A stretch of 64,000 nt of DNA. Origin: Rhizobium sp. R634. Its GTDB lineage: Bacteria; Pseudomonadota; Alphaproteobacteria; Rhizobiales; Rhizobiaceae. The notes beneath the pieces are model-generated. The model saw only the letters and a list, made by a program, of their open reading frames with translations, made no database searches and had not been told where the DNA came from. A program made the translations under genes and the position numbers. The stretch spans positions 124,001 through 188,000 of the forward strand of contig NZ_LOKW01000023.1 of assembly GCF_002211305.1 (NCBI RefSeq), given 5' to 3'. This document shows, one piece after another, positions 26,420 through 34,852 of this stretch (position 1 is its first letter; each line of letters starts with the position of its first letter).

Positions 26420-27394
26420 TCAGGCCTTTTGGCGGCGACTGAAACGATCGGCTGCCACGGCGATCAGGATGATCGTGCCGATGACGACCTGGTGCCAGAA
26501 GGTGTTCACGTTGAGCAGGTTGAGCGCGTTGCGGACGACCGCCATCAAAACGGCACCTACGGCGGTTCCAAAAAGAGTGGCGCGCCCGCCGGACAAACCC
26601 GTTCCGCCGATAACCACGGCAGCTATGACATCCAGCTCGTACCCCTGGCCGGCTTCAGGCATGGCGGCTTCAAGGCGCGAGGTGAGCAGAACGCCCGCGA
26701 AGGCCGACAGGACCCCGACCAGCACGTAAACGGCGATCTTGACCTTGTCCGTGGGGATGCCGACCAGCCGGGCAGCGTCCGGATTGCTGCCGATCGAGAG
26801 AACGAAACGGCCGAAACGCGTGTAATAGAGAAGGTAGAAGGCGATCGCGAAGACGATGGCGGTCAGAATGACCGGAACTGGAACACCGCCGGCATAGCTC
26901 TGGCCGATCATTCGGAAGGCGGGGTCGGAGGCTCCGACGATCGGAATACCCTGAGTGTAGACCATCACGATACCGCGGCTGATGACCATGATGGCCATTG
27001 TGGCGATAAAGTCCGTGATCCCGACCTTGGTGATCAGGATGCCGTTCACCAGTCCGATCACCGCACCGACCGCAATCCCGCCTGCGCATGCCAGAGGAAC
27101 GGGATAGCCAAGCACAATCAGGTTTGCGGTCACAAGACCGCTCAGCGCAAGTGTCGAACCGACGGAGAGGTCGATGCCCCGCATCCCGATCACAAAGGTC
27201 GCTCCAAACGCGATCACGGCAATGGGGACCGCCTGACGAAGAACGTCAGTCAAGTTGCCGAAGGTGAAAAACCGCGGAGCGGCAAAGCCGAGCGCCACCA
27301 GAAGAACGACGAAGGCCAGATAAACGCCGGCATTGCCGCCGCTGCGTGCGAGCGTAAGGGGCGAGCGCGGGCGTGTAGCTGCAATATCAGCCAT
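26420..27394 (-). CDS. CUT2 sugar ABC transporter permease (transporter 3)
   Basis: A 324-residue RbsC-family permease with the motif RGIDLSVGSTLALS and the C-terminal VVIGGTGLSGGRATLFG signature. It begins at an ATG behind GGGAGGTATCC inside the end of the ATPase gene (8-base overlap). Transporter 3 has a single permease, so the channel should be a homodimer as in the ribose system. It belongs with the ribulokinase and epimerase, so a pentose, pentulose or pentose conjugate is a plausible ligand. Confidence 0.88.
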   Translation of the reverse strand: MADIAATRPRSPLTLARSGGNAGVYLAFVVLLVALGFAAPRFFTFGNLTDVLRQAVPIAVIAFGATFVIGMRGIDLSVGSTLALSGLVTANLIVLGYPVPLACAGGIAVGAVIGLVNGILITKVGITDFIATMAIMVISRGIVMVYTQGIPIVGASDPAFRMIGQSYAGGVPVPVILTAIVFAIAFYLLYYTRFGRFVLSIGSNPDAARLVGIPTDKVKIAVYVLVGVLSAFAGVLLTSRLEAAMPEAGQGYELDVIAAVVIGGTGLSGGRATLFGTAVGAVLMAVVRNALNLLNVNTFWHQVVIGTIILIAVAADRFSRRQKA

Positions 27395-28922
27395 GGATAC
27401 CTCCCTGAAGATGATGGCCTTGCGGCGGCCTCACCGAATGAAGAGCGAGTGTTTCTTCCTTGGAGGTCGCCGCATCGACGACCGCCGAGATCCGTCCTTC
27501 GAACATGACCGCGACCCGGTGACACAGTCCAAGAAGTTCCGCGTTGTCGGCGGACACCACGATGACAGCACAGCCGTCTTTCGCAGCAGCCTGGATGAGG
27601 GTGTAGACCTCGGCCTTGGCACGCACGTCGACGCCACGCGTTGGCTCCTCAAGCATGAGCACCTTTGGCTGGGTGAGCAGCCAGCGAGCAAGCATGACTT
27701 TTTGCTGGTTACCGCCGCTCAGCGATGTGATGTCGGCACCGGGGCCGTCGCATTTCACGCCGAGCTTGGCGATGTAGCCGGAGGCAATCTCGCGCTCCTT
27801 TTTCGGCATCAACGTGATTTTGCCGAGCGTTCGAAGGTTGGCGATAGAGAGGTTCCAGCCGACATTGTGTTGTGGAAAAATCCCCTCGGTTTTACGTTCG
27901 GCGGGCAAGAAGGCGACGTGTTGACGAATAGCGTCCGTCGGGTCCGAAATCGCCGCTTGCTTTCCGTCGATCAGAATCGAGCCGGTCTCATGCGGGATCT
28001 GCCCGAAGATTGCCCGCAGGAGCGCGCTCTTGCCTGATCCTTCGAGACCCGTGACGCCGAGGATTTCACCCTGGGCTACCGAGAAGGTGATGTCTTCGAA
28101 GACACCCCTTTTCGTCAAACCGCGAACGTCCAACGAGGGTTCGGACCTTGCCGGGACGCGGGGAGGAAACTGTTTTGCGAGAGAGCCGCCGATCATCGCA
28201 CTGACGACCTTGTCTACGTCGAGCTCCGATACGGGCAGGTCTGCGACCGCGCTGCCATCGCGCAAGACCATCACGCGGCTGACGATGCCGAGGAGTTCCT
28301 GGATCCGGTGAGACACATATATGAGAGCTTTACCGGCCTGCTGAAGCTTCTTGATGATGGCGAACAGCTGTTTGCGTTCGACCTCCTCGAGCGCTTCGGT
28401 CGGCTCGTCCATGATGATGATGTCGGCGTTGCTGCTAATGGCTTTGGCGATCTCGATCATCTGCCGATGCGAGAGGCTAAGCTCTCGAACTGGCCTGTCG
28501 AGAGGTACGTCGGCGCCTAACTCGCCCTTCAGGATACGCGAGGCGGCTGCCCGCATGGCCAAATGGTCAAGCGGTGATGCACTTGCACGCCCGTGGCGCA
28601 GCTCCCTGCCCGCGAATATATTTTCGGCGGCGTCAAAGTCCGGAAACAGGCTCAGCTCCTGGTAGATGATCGCGATGCCGGCCCTGGACCCGTCTTTGGG
28701 ATTGTTCAGATCGACCACCTTACCTCTGACAGCAATGGTGCCTTCGTCGCGTGCATATGCACCAGAGAGGATTTTCATGAGCGTCGACTTGCCTGCGCCG
28801 TTCTCACCGACCAGGCCGAGAACCTCGCCGGGATTGAGTACGAGCTCGATGCCATCAAGCGCCTTCGTGTTGCCGAAGCGTTTGGCAATGCCTTTCATCT
28901 CGAGCAGCGGAGCGTTTGTCAT
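27387..28922 (-). CDS. CUT2 sugar ABC transporter ATPase (transporter 3)
   Basis: A duplicated RbsA-type ATPase of 511 residues. Half one has GENGAGKSTLMKI, LSLSHRQMIEIAKA and IIMDEPTEALEE. Half two keeps an unusually intact Walker A-like GLEGSGKSALL, with LSGGNQQKVMLARW and MLEEPTRGVDV. It is placed after the binding-protein gene with a strong hairpin between them, and overlaps the permease. Confidence 0.9.
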   Translation of the reverse strand: MTNAPLLEMKGIAKRFGNTKALDGIELVLNPGEVLGLVGENGAGKSTLMKILSGAYARDEGTIAVRGKVVDLNNPKDGSRAGIAIIYQELSLFPDFDAAENIFAGRELRHGRASASPLDHLAMRAAASRILKGELGADVPLDRPVRELSLSHRQMIEIAKAISSNADIIIMDEPTEALEEVERKQLFAIIKKLQQAGKALIYVSHRIQELLGIVSRVMVLRDGSAVADLPVSELDVDKVVSAMIGGSLAKQFPPRVPARSEPSLDVRGLTKRGVFEDITFSVAQGEILGVTGLEGSGKSALLRAIFGQIPHETGSILIDGKQAAISDPTDAIRQHVAFLPAERKTEGIFPQHNVGWNLSIANLRTLGKITLMPKKEREIASGYIAKLGVKCDGPGADITSLSGGNQQKVMLARWLLTQPKVLMLEEPTRGVDVRAKAEVYTLIQAAAKDGCAVIVVSADNAELLGLCHRVAVMFEGRISAVVDAATSKEETLALHSVRPPQGHHLQGGIHG

Positions 28923-28944
28923 TCAGGTCGCCCTTTTTGAGTGG

Positions 28945-28969
28945 GCGGCCCCGCGCGAGGCGGGGCCGC
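28945..28969 (-). promoter_or_regulatory. Intercistronic hairpin after solute-binding protein gene 3
   Basis: GCGGCCCCGC pairs perfectly with GCGGGGCCGC around a 5-base loop in the 59-base gap between the binding-protein stop and the ATPase start. All ten pairs but none of the flanks are conserved features; there is no U-tract. A stable 3' end protector for the binding-protein message is the likely role. Confidence 0.7.
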
Positions 28970-28981
28970 GTACTGTCACAT

Positions 28982-30052
28982 CTACTTCTGCTGGACGTAG
29001 ACGTAGTCGTTCTGATCGAAGGTCTTGATGTTCTTCGCATCGTAGGTTTTGGGCGCCACGAAGATCTTCTTCGGCAGGGCGGTGCCCTTCATCACGAACT
29101 CATCCACCGCTCGAATGATGTTGCGACCTTCTTCCTTGGCCCCGGTGTCGACCGTTGCTGCAAAGTCGCCGGTGAGGATCGCGTCGTTGGCTTCCTTCAT
29201 ATTTTCGTAGCCGACGATTGCCACCTTGCCGTTCAGCCCCTTAGCCTTGAGAGCCTGCAGACCGCCAAGGGCCATCTCGTCGTAGAGCGCGACGAGAACT
29301 TCGATATCGGGGTTGGCGGTGAACATGTTTTCAGTCACCGACAGGCCTTGGGCACGCACCCAGCCAGCCGGCTGCTGAGCGACGATTTTGAAGTTGGGGT
29401 GCTTCGAGATGACCTCGTTGAAACCCTTCATGCGCTGGCTCGTATGCGGACCGGGCAGGCCCTCCAGGATCCCGAGCTTGACTTCCTTGTCGCCATAGGT
29501 GTCAACCAGCCATTGCGCCTGCGCACGACCACCATCACTCTGGTCGTAGCCGATATCGCTGACATAATATGGGTTGTCGGCGACGGGTGAATTGAAGAGG
29601 AAGATCGGAATGCCCGCCTCGGTGGCGCGCCGGATGGAGGGCAGCAACGCGCCTTCGTTGTATAAGGCAACCGCGATCGCATCCACACCGTCGTTGATCC
29701 AGGCTTCCATGGTCCTGATCTGGTCGTCCGTGGCAGACTGGCTGCTCGGAGCTTGCACGAGAAGCTGGATAGTGCCGTCGCCACCGCGCTTATCGATTTC
29801 TTCTTTCACGCCAGCCAGAACACGCTGATAGTAGGTGTCCATCGCCGTCGGCAGGAAGCCGACCTTGAGCGGGCGGTTATCCTTCTTAGCAGGTTTGACT
29901 TCCTGGCCTGTGGGCTTGATGTCCTTGTCCATCAAGATGCCAGGAAACACCTTCGAATAATCCAACTGCTGTGCAAGCGCTGGGCTGAAGGAAAGCGAAG
30001 CGGTGAGCCCGAGAGCAGCACCGAAGATTAACGTCCGTCTGAAAATTGTCAC
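28982..30052 (-). CDS. Sugar ABC transporter solute-binding protein (transporter 3), GTG start
   Basis: A 356-residue Peripla_BP_4 type binding protein. The signal peptide TIFRRTLIFGAALGLTASL ends at PALA|QQ. The first lobe begins at LKVGFLPTAMDTYYQRVLA, with NDGVDAIAVALYNEG and VLVALYDEMALGGLQAL as family segments. The start codon is GTG preceded by GGGAGGATCAT; an overlapping ATG is out of frame and hits a stop at once. It follows the first cupin gene by about 90 bases in the same operon. Confidence 0.88.
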   Translation of the reverse strand: MTIFRRTLIFGAALGLTASLSFSPALAQQLDYSKVFPGILMDKDIKPTGQEVKPAKKDNRPLKVGFLPTAMDTYYQRVLAGVKEEIDKRGGDGTIQLLVQAPSSQSATDDQIRTMEAWINDGVDAIAVALYNEGALLPSIRRATEAGIPIFLFNSPVADNPYYVSDIGYDQSDGGRAQAQWLVDTYGDKEVKLGILEGLPGPHTSQRMKGFNEVISKHPNFKIVAQQPAGWVRAQGLSVTENMFTANPDIEVLVALYDEMALGGLQALKAKGLNGKVAIVGYENMKEANDAILTGDFAATVDTGAKEEGRNIIRAVDEFVMKGTALPKKIFVAPKTYDAKNIKTFDQNDYVYVQQK

Positions 30053-30144
30053 ATGATCCTCCCTGGTCGTGACAAGACAAAGTTTTCCCAACCGCGGAAC
30101 GGGTCCGCGGCGAAGCTTAGCAATCTGAGATTCAAATCTTCGGC

Positions 30145-30549
30145 TTACAGTCCCGGTGCGATCGTGAAGACCATCCGGATCGGGTTGGAGCCGTAGTTTA
30201 GGCACTGGTAGCTGATGCCGCCGGGCAGGAAGAAAGACTCGCCGTCACGGATGTGAAAGGTTTCGTCGGTATCCGCCAAATAGAAGGTTGCGGGGCCTTG
30301 CAGAACGTAGAAGACTGCGTCCCCTCCATGGCTGTCGGGTTCGCTCGCGCGCGGTCCAACGCCACCCACAGGGATAGTCAGCTCTCCGACGTGCATGTAA
30401 TCGTTGCTGACGCAGAACTGGATGAGAATGGGATGATCGCGGCCGGAGACGATGTTCAGACGATCGCTTTTTGCGACCTTCACCAGGTCGCCCCTCTTGC
30501 GCGCCTGAGCGCCGTCTACTGGATAGGCTCCGAGTTTCTCAAGGCTCAT
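30145..30549 (-). CDS. Cupin-domain protein with missing metal ligands
   Basis: A 134-residue single-domain cupin. Motif 1 reads SEPDSHGGDAVFYVLQG and motif 2 reads FFLPGGISYQCLNYG. The Glu expected after GGD is Ala, the second motif's His is Tyr, and only one His remains, so a functional metal centre is unlikely. It overlaps the stop of the second cupin gene (TGATG), so the pair is translationally coupled. It may be a structural or ligand-binding partner of the intact cupin. Function unknown. Confidence 0.7.
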   Translation of the reverse strand: MSLEKLGAYPVDGAQARKRGDLVKVAKSDRLNIVSGRDHPILIQFCVSNDYMHVGELTIPVGGVGPRASEPDSHGGDAVFYVLQGPATFYLADTDETFHIRDGESFFLPGGISYQCLNYGSNPIRMVFTIAPGL

Positions 30550-31016
30550 CACGCTCTCCCTTCGTGCTTATAGAGGCGCGTCGGCCCGTCATAGCCGGTC
30601 GGAGGGCCATTCTCGTCCCAGATACGCGGTGCGATGCAAAACAGGATAACTGCAGCCTTGTCGCTGAAGTTATAGCCGCGATGCGGAGCGCCCTTGGGGA
30701 TAAGCACCGCGTCACCGGGTCCGAGTTCCTCTGTCTGCCCGGTTTCGGGGTTTAGGAGATGCACAACACCTTCGAGGACATAGTACACCTCGTCACCCGC
30801 GTGAATGTCGGCCGGGTCGAAGTTGCTTCCCGGCGCGAGCTGATAGATGCCAGTGGTCTGCTGGTCCGTGCTGGCGAGCAGGTAGTTGAGGTCGCTCGAG
30901 TACGGCTTCGTCCCCGTATAGATGAACATCTTGTAGCTACCGCGCGTCAGATGGACCGGCTTCTTTTCGCTGGGCGGATGTGGAAAATTGCCGAAGTAGC
31001 TTGGCAGTTTTGGCAT
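30549..31016 (-). CDS. Cupin-domain protein with intact metal-site residues
   Basis: A 155-residue cupin. Motif 1 DIHAGDEVYYVLEG keeps His and Glu, and motif 2 GPGDAVLIPKGAPHRGYNF keeps the second His, giving a probable metal centre. Cupins of this size include sugar isomerases, dioxygenases and binding proteins. It lies between the PepD-like hydrolase and the degenerate cupin. Because the operon lacks an arabinose isomerase, a sugar-isomerising role is possible but unproven. Confidence 0.72.
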   Translation of the reverse strand: MPKLPSYFGNFPHPPSEKKPVHLTRGSYKMFIYTGTKPYSSDLNYLLASTDQQTTGIYQLAPGSNFDPADIHAGDEVYYVLEGVVHLLNPETGQTEELGPGDAVLIPKGAPHRGYNFSDKAAVILFCIAPRIWDENGPPTGYDGPTRLYKHEGRA

Positions 31017-31025
31017 TTTAGTACC

Positions 31026-32528
31026 TTAGGTCCGGAGTTCGCGGAGCAGCGACTTGAGAAGCCGCCAGGTCGGATCGACTGTCGTGTGGTTGAGGCGCTC
31101 GCGCGTGGTGTGGACGTCGAACGCTTCCGGTCCGATCGACAGCATGTCAATGTCAGGAACCTTCTTTCGAAAAAGGCCGAGCTCGAGACTGGAGTGAGAG
31201 ACTTCCACATGTGGCTGCTCGCCGAACTCGCGCTCGTAAGCGGCTTTGGCGGCGTTGAGCATTCGCGAATGAGGATTGTATGGCCATTCCGGGCAATCCG
31301 CGAATGTCTCCACGCTCGTGCCGTTGCCGATGAGTTCTGACAGCTGCCGGATTTTGTCGACGATGTTGTAGCGACGGGAGCTGACGGCGCTTGGGACCGT
31401 ATTGACGATTTCGATGGCCTCTTCATCGCTTGAAAGCAATGCCACGGTGTTGGAGCTCTCGACGAGGCCCTCGACCTGAAGGCTTTTGCTCTGGACGCCG
31501 TTGGGAAGTAGGTTCAGGGTATCGACCAGCGCCCGGGCGGACTGAGCCGAGAAGACTTCAGTAATCGGCCTCCCTGACTCGCTGACTGTGACCTTGAGGT
31601 TGGGATCGCTTGCTTTGTACTCAAGCGCAATCGAAGCCGCTTCCGCTTCAATTCTCTGTCTGAGATCGACAATCCGCGAGGCATCGATCGAAATGAGCGC
31701 CTCCGCCTCACCCGGGATAACGTAACGGTTCACGCCACCCTTGACTTCGGCTACGCTGGCCCCAGCATCCCGGATGGCAATCCGGAGCAGCCGTCCGAGC
31801 TGGACGATCGCGTTAGCGCGTTCAAGATGGATGTCGAATTCGGAATGACCGCTGCTCAGGCCGGAGATCCGCAGCGAAAGGGCGGCCTGCCCCGAAACGC
31901 GCGGTTCCCACTGAACCGGAATGTTGAAGCGCACTGAAATATCGCCAGCGCAGCCTGCGAAAAGCGACTTGGGATCGTGCCAGTTCATGTCGAGAAGGCG
32001 CTTACCGCTAAGCTTTGTGCCGTCGAAGTGTTGTGCGCCGCCCTTGCCGACTTCTTCTTGAACCGTCAGGACCACTTCAAGCGGCGGATGCGGGATATCG
32101 TCGGATGCCAGCAACGACATTGCGAAAGCCACACCAACGGTGTTGTCCGCCCCAAGGGTTGTCCCCGTCCCATGGATGAAATCGCCGATAACCTGAAGTT
32201 TGATGCCTTCGTTCTCAAAGTCGTGGTCAACACCCTCGTCGCTCTCGCAGACGATGTCGGTATGCCCGTGAAGAATGACGGTCGGCGAGTTTTCGTAGCC
32301 GGGTGTGCCGGGCTTCTTGATGAGGAGATTGTAGATCTCGTCTTGGTAAACCTCTAAGCCGCGTGCCCGGGCAAAATCGGCGATGTGATCGCTGACCTGC
32401 TTCTCGTTGTAAGAACCGCGCGGGATCGCACTTAGCTCTTCGAAAAAGCCAAAGAAGATCGCCGGTTCGAGACCAGCAAGAATAGAATTGTCGCGTTTAT
32501 CTACAGTTTTTCCAGCGGGGAAACTCAT
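31026..32528 (-). CDS. pepD: M20 aminoacyl-histidine dipeptidase-like hydrolase (PepD family)
   Basis: A 500-residue M20-family protein matching the PepD layout: GHTDIVCESDEG (first zinc His and Asp), TTLGADNTVGVA, VQEEVGKGGA (catalytic Glu pair), the lid domain with GLSSGHSEFDIHLER, and the C-terminal SIGPEAFDVHTTRE. In the segment before the conserved GCAG the family normally has NxDSE, whose Asp binds metal; here it reads DMNWHD, placing Asn at that position. It is the first gene of the operon that includes transporter 3, ribulokinase and epimerase. That company suggests the substrate may be a sugar-amino-acid or acyl conjugate, not a dipeptide (inference). Confidence 0.78.
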   Translation of the reverse strand: MSFPAGKTVDKRDNSILAGLEPAIFFGFFEELSAIPRGSYNEKQVSDHIADFARARGLEVYQDEIYNLLIKKPGTPGYENSPTVILHGHTDIVCESDEGVDHDFENEGIKLQVIGDFIHGTGTTLGADNTVGVAFAMSLLASDDIPHPPLEVVLTVQEEVGKGGAQHFDGTKLSGKRLLDMNWHDPKSLFAGCAGDISVRFNIPVQWEPRVSGQAALSLRISGLSSGHSEFDIHLERANAIVQLGRLLRIAIRDAGASVAEVKGGVNRYVIPGEAEALISIDASRIVDLRQRIEAEAASIALEYKASDPNLKVTVSESGRPITEVFSAQSARALVDTLNLLPNGVQSKSLQVEGLVESSNTVALLSSDEEAIEIVNTVPSAVSSRRYNIVDKIRQLSELIGNGTSVETFADCPEWPYNPHSRMLNAAKAAYEREFGEQPHVEVSHSSLELGLFRKKVPDIDMLSIGPEAFDVHTTRERLNHTTVDPTWRLLKSLLRELRT

Positions 32529-32843
32529 TCGGCCCTCCTCCTAATACGGCATCTGCGCAATACTTCTTCCCTCGCCGAACATAGTCCGGCGACCTCGTAA
32601 ACCGTATTGCATCTCATCTTACGCGCTAAGGCGATCCAGGTTCAGATGCCCTCCACGCATCGAACCATCTCTGCTTTCAGCTCCTATTTCAAACGCAATA
32701 TTTCATAAAATAGATGAGCTTTTTTCATCCGACTTCGTTATGGTATAAGCTAACGCATCCATTGAAGCGCAGGCCGAGACCTCCACGAGTTTCGGATACC
32801 ATGTAGGCATCTGCGTAATTCGGAGCTGGCTCGCGAGATCCCT
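32529..32843. promoter_or_regulatory. Promoter region of the PepD-ribulokinase operon with repeated GCATCT motif
   Basis: No gene is present. GGCATCTGCGCAAT (from 32548) and GGCATCTGCGTAAT (from 32806) are near-identical copies about 258 bases apart, and CCGTATTGCATCT (32602-32614) shares the GCATCT core. One copy lies 20-30 bases before the hydrolase start. An AT-rich segment near 32697-32750 could hold the promoter. The copies may be operators for one of the two LysR proteins. Confidence 0.4.
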
Positions 32844-33749
32844 TCAATCGTCCGGAAGCGGCGCCTTAAGGTGGTCGAGAAACGTCCGGAGCGCGGACGG
32901 CACCTGTCGGTGCGAAACGTAGTATGCATGAAAACCCGGCCCAGTAGACGACCAGTCCGGCAGCACCACTTCGAGCAGACCAGCCGCCAGTTTGTCCTCG
33001 ACGCGTGCGCGCAGGCAGTAAAAGAGACCGCCCCCCTCCTGCGCCATGCGGATGGACAGTTCTGAATCCCCGAGCGTGAGCAGTCCAGGGACGTCTAGGG
33101 TAACCATGCGGTCTCCGTCGCCAAGCTCCCATTTGCAGACGTGGTCTGTACCGGTTCGGATCCGGATGCACTCGTGCGTCAAGAGATCTTCCGGCCGCTC
33201 CGGCCGCCCTCGTTCGTTGAGATAGGTTGGAGAGCCGACGACGATCCATTCAAGTTCGGCAGTCAGACGCGACGCGATCATCCCCTCGGGAACTGTTCCT
33301 CCATAGCGGATGCCCGCGTCGAAACCTTCGGCGACCATATCGATAAAGCGATCCTCGACGCTGACTTCGATCTCGACATCTGGGTAGTTGCTGCGAAAAC
33401 TGTGCAGTCGAGGAGCGATCAACAGCTCGGCGGCGTCACGCAGCGTGGTCACTCTCACCCTGCCCGTAGGACCGCTCCTGAAACTGTCCAGGAGATCCAT
33501 CGCAGCCTGGATGCCGAGGAAACGGGGCTCTAGTTCGGCAAGCAGTACTTCGCCGGCGGCGGTGAGACTGATGCTCCTGCTTGTCCGATGAAACAGACGG
33601 ACGCCGAGACGGGCCTCCAAACCCCTGATCGAGTGGCTGAGAGCGGAGCCGGAAACGCCGCGAAGCGCGGCCGCCTTTCGGAACCCCCCCGCCCTCGCGA
33701 TCGCGACGAAAGTTTCAAGGTCGGCCAGATCGGCCCGCGTGGATAGCAT
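32844..33749 (-). CDS. LysR-family transcriptional regulator
   Basis: A 301-residue LysR regulator of the CrgA/AaeR-like branch. The helix-turn-helix is FRKAAALRGVSGSALSHSIR followed by LFHRTSRSISLTAAGEVLL. The effector domain starts near GRVRVTTLRDAAELLIAPRL, and DAGIRYGGTVPEGMIAS is the typical pocket segment. It is co-directional with the hydrolase operon downstream (315-base gap) and with the SDR pair upstream. The usual divergent target is absent, so what it controls is unclear. SDRs of the type found next door are common targets of this branch. Confidence 0.87.
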   Translation of the reverse strand: MLSTRADLADLETFVAIARAGGFRKAAALRGVSGSALSHSIRGLEARLGVRLFHRTSRSISLTAAGEVLLAELEPRFLGIQAAMDLLDSFRSGPTGRVRVTTLRDAAELLIAPRLHSFRSNYPDVEIEVSVEDRFIDMVAEGFDAGIRYGGTVPEGMIASRLTAELEWIVVGSPTYLNERGRPERPEDLLTHECIRIRTGTDHVCKWELGDGDRMVTLDVPGLLTLGDSELSIRMAQEGGGLFYCLRARVEDKLAAGLLEVVLPDWSSTGPGFHAYYVSHRQVPSALRTFLDHLKAPLPDD

Positions 33750-34097
33750 GAGTTATGGATACTCCCACTTCGACTGAATAAGATCGTCCTGGCCGATGCC
33801 GACCTTGCTTCAGACGGCTGGCGTCTTCAATCCTTATTCAACCAACCTGGCTTTGGTATGTGATGACCACGGAAGCAGTCAAAAATTTGACATTAGTTGA
33901 TCCATGTCGGATCCGGGGAGCTACGACGGGAGAGGGGCCGGGTCGCTGAATAGCACCTCCGGGATTAGATCGTCATGCAATGAAGATCATCTTGTCCACA
34001 GCCACGAGAGACGGCACCGGTTGGAACGGGATACCACCTCCGCGCGGGCGGCCTGACAGTCCCGGAGGTTCAAGTTCTGAGCTTTCGAAAACGCCGG
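33750..34097. other. Intergenic region upstream of LysR gene
   Basis: About 350 bases between the SDR stop and the LysR start. I see no gene, no strong hairpin and no operator shared with the rest of the window. It presumably holds the LysR promoter. Confidence 0.5.
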
Positions 34098-34841
34098 CTA
34101 CCAGTCCTGCCGGGTTGGATGGACGACAATGTCGTTGATCGTGATCTCTGGGGGCTGATCTAGGGCATAGACCACGGCTTCAGCCACCGACGACGGCGGA
34201 ATACCTTGCTTGTTGAGCTCTCCGGCGATCTTTCTGCCCGACTCGTCATGAACCTTGTCGGCCCAGCCGGTATCGATCACGCCAGGGCTGATCATAGACA
34301 CCTGGATCCCACTTCCCACGCCCACCTCCTTTCTGAGGCTTTCGGTGATACCGCGTATGAAGAACTTCGTGGCTCCATAAACGCCTGCCGCCTCGCCGAC
34401 ATGAACGCCGGCGATAGAGCCCATATTCAGGATGCGGCCGGACCGGCGCTCCAACATCGACGGCAGCACGGCGGCAATCGCATGTAGATAGCCACGCAGG
34501 TTGGTATCGATCATCTTGTTCCAATCGCCGACCGCGGCATCCTTCCAATAGGAAAAGAGCATGAGGCCCGCATTGTTGACCAATATATCGACCGGGCCGT
34601 ACGTCGTCGTGGCGAACGGGACGAGGGCCTTGGTACTCTCAAAATCCGTGGCATCGGCAACCTTGTAGCTGGCAATACCTCCGGAACCGGCGATGTCTTC
34701 GACAATCTGACTGAGGCGTTCCTCATTGCGGCCGGCAAGGACGACGCGCGCACCTTTTTCCGCCAATCCTTTGGCGGTCGCTGCTCCAATGCCCGAGGAA
34801 GCTCCCGTGACGATTGCGACCTTGTCTTTCAGATGTGCCAT
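34098..34841 (-). CDS. SDR-family oxidoreductase (YdfG/YMR226c-like)
   Basis: A classical SDR of 247 residues. TGASSGIGAATA is the cofactor motif, NNAG appears in ILVNNAGLMLFSYW, and the catalytic Tyr and Lys in GVYGATKFFIRG with the Ser in LNMGSIAG. The cofactor-specific GRNEERL suggests NADP. The start is the ATG behind AAGGAGCACATC, 11 bases after the upstream SDR stop, so the two SDR genes form a small operon. Confidence 0.87.
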   Translation of the reverse strand: MAHLKDKVAIVTGASSGIGAATAKGLAEKGARVVLAGRNEERLSQIVEDIAGSGGIASYKVADATDFESTKALVPFATTTYGPVDILVNNAGLMLFSYWKDAAVGDWNKMIDTNLRGYLHAIAAVLPSMLERRSGRILNMGSIAGVHVGEAAGVYGATKFFIRGITESLRKEVGVGSGIQVSMISPGVIDTGWADKVHDESGRKIAGELNKQGIPPSSVAEAVVYALDQPPEITINDIVVHPTRQDW

Positions 34842-34852
34842 GATGTGCTCCT

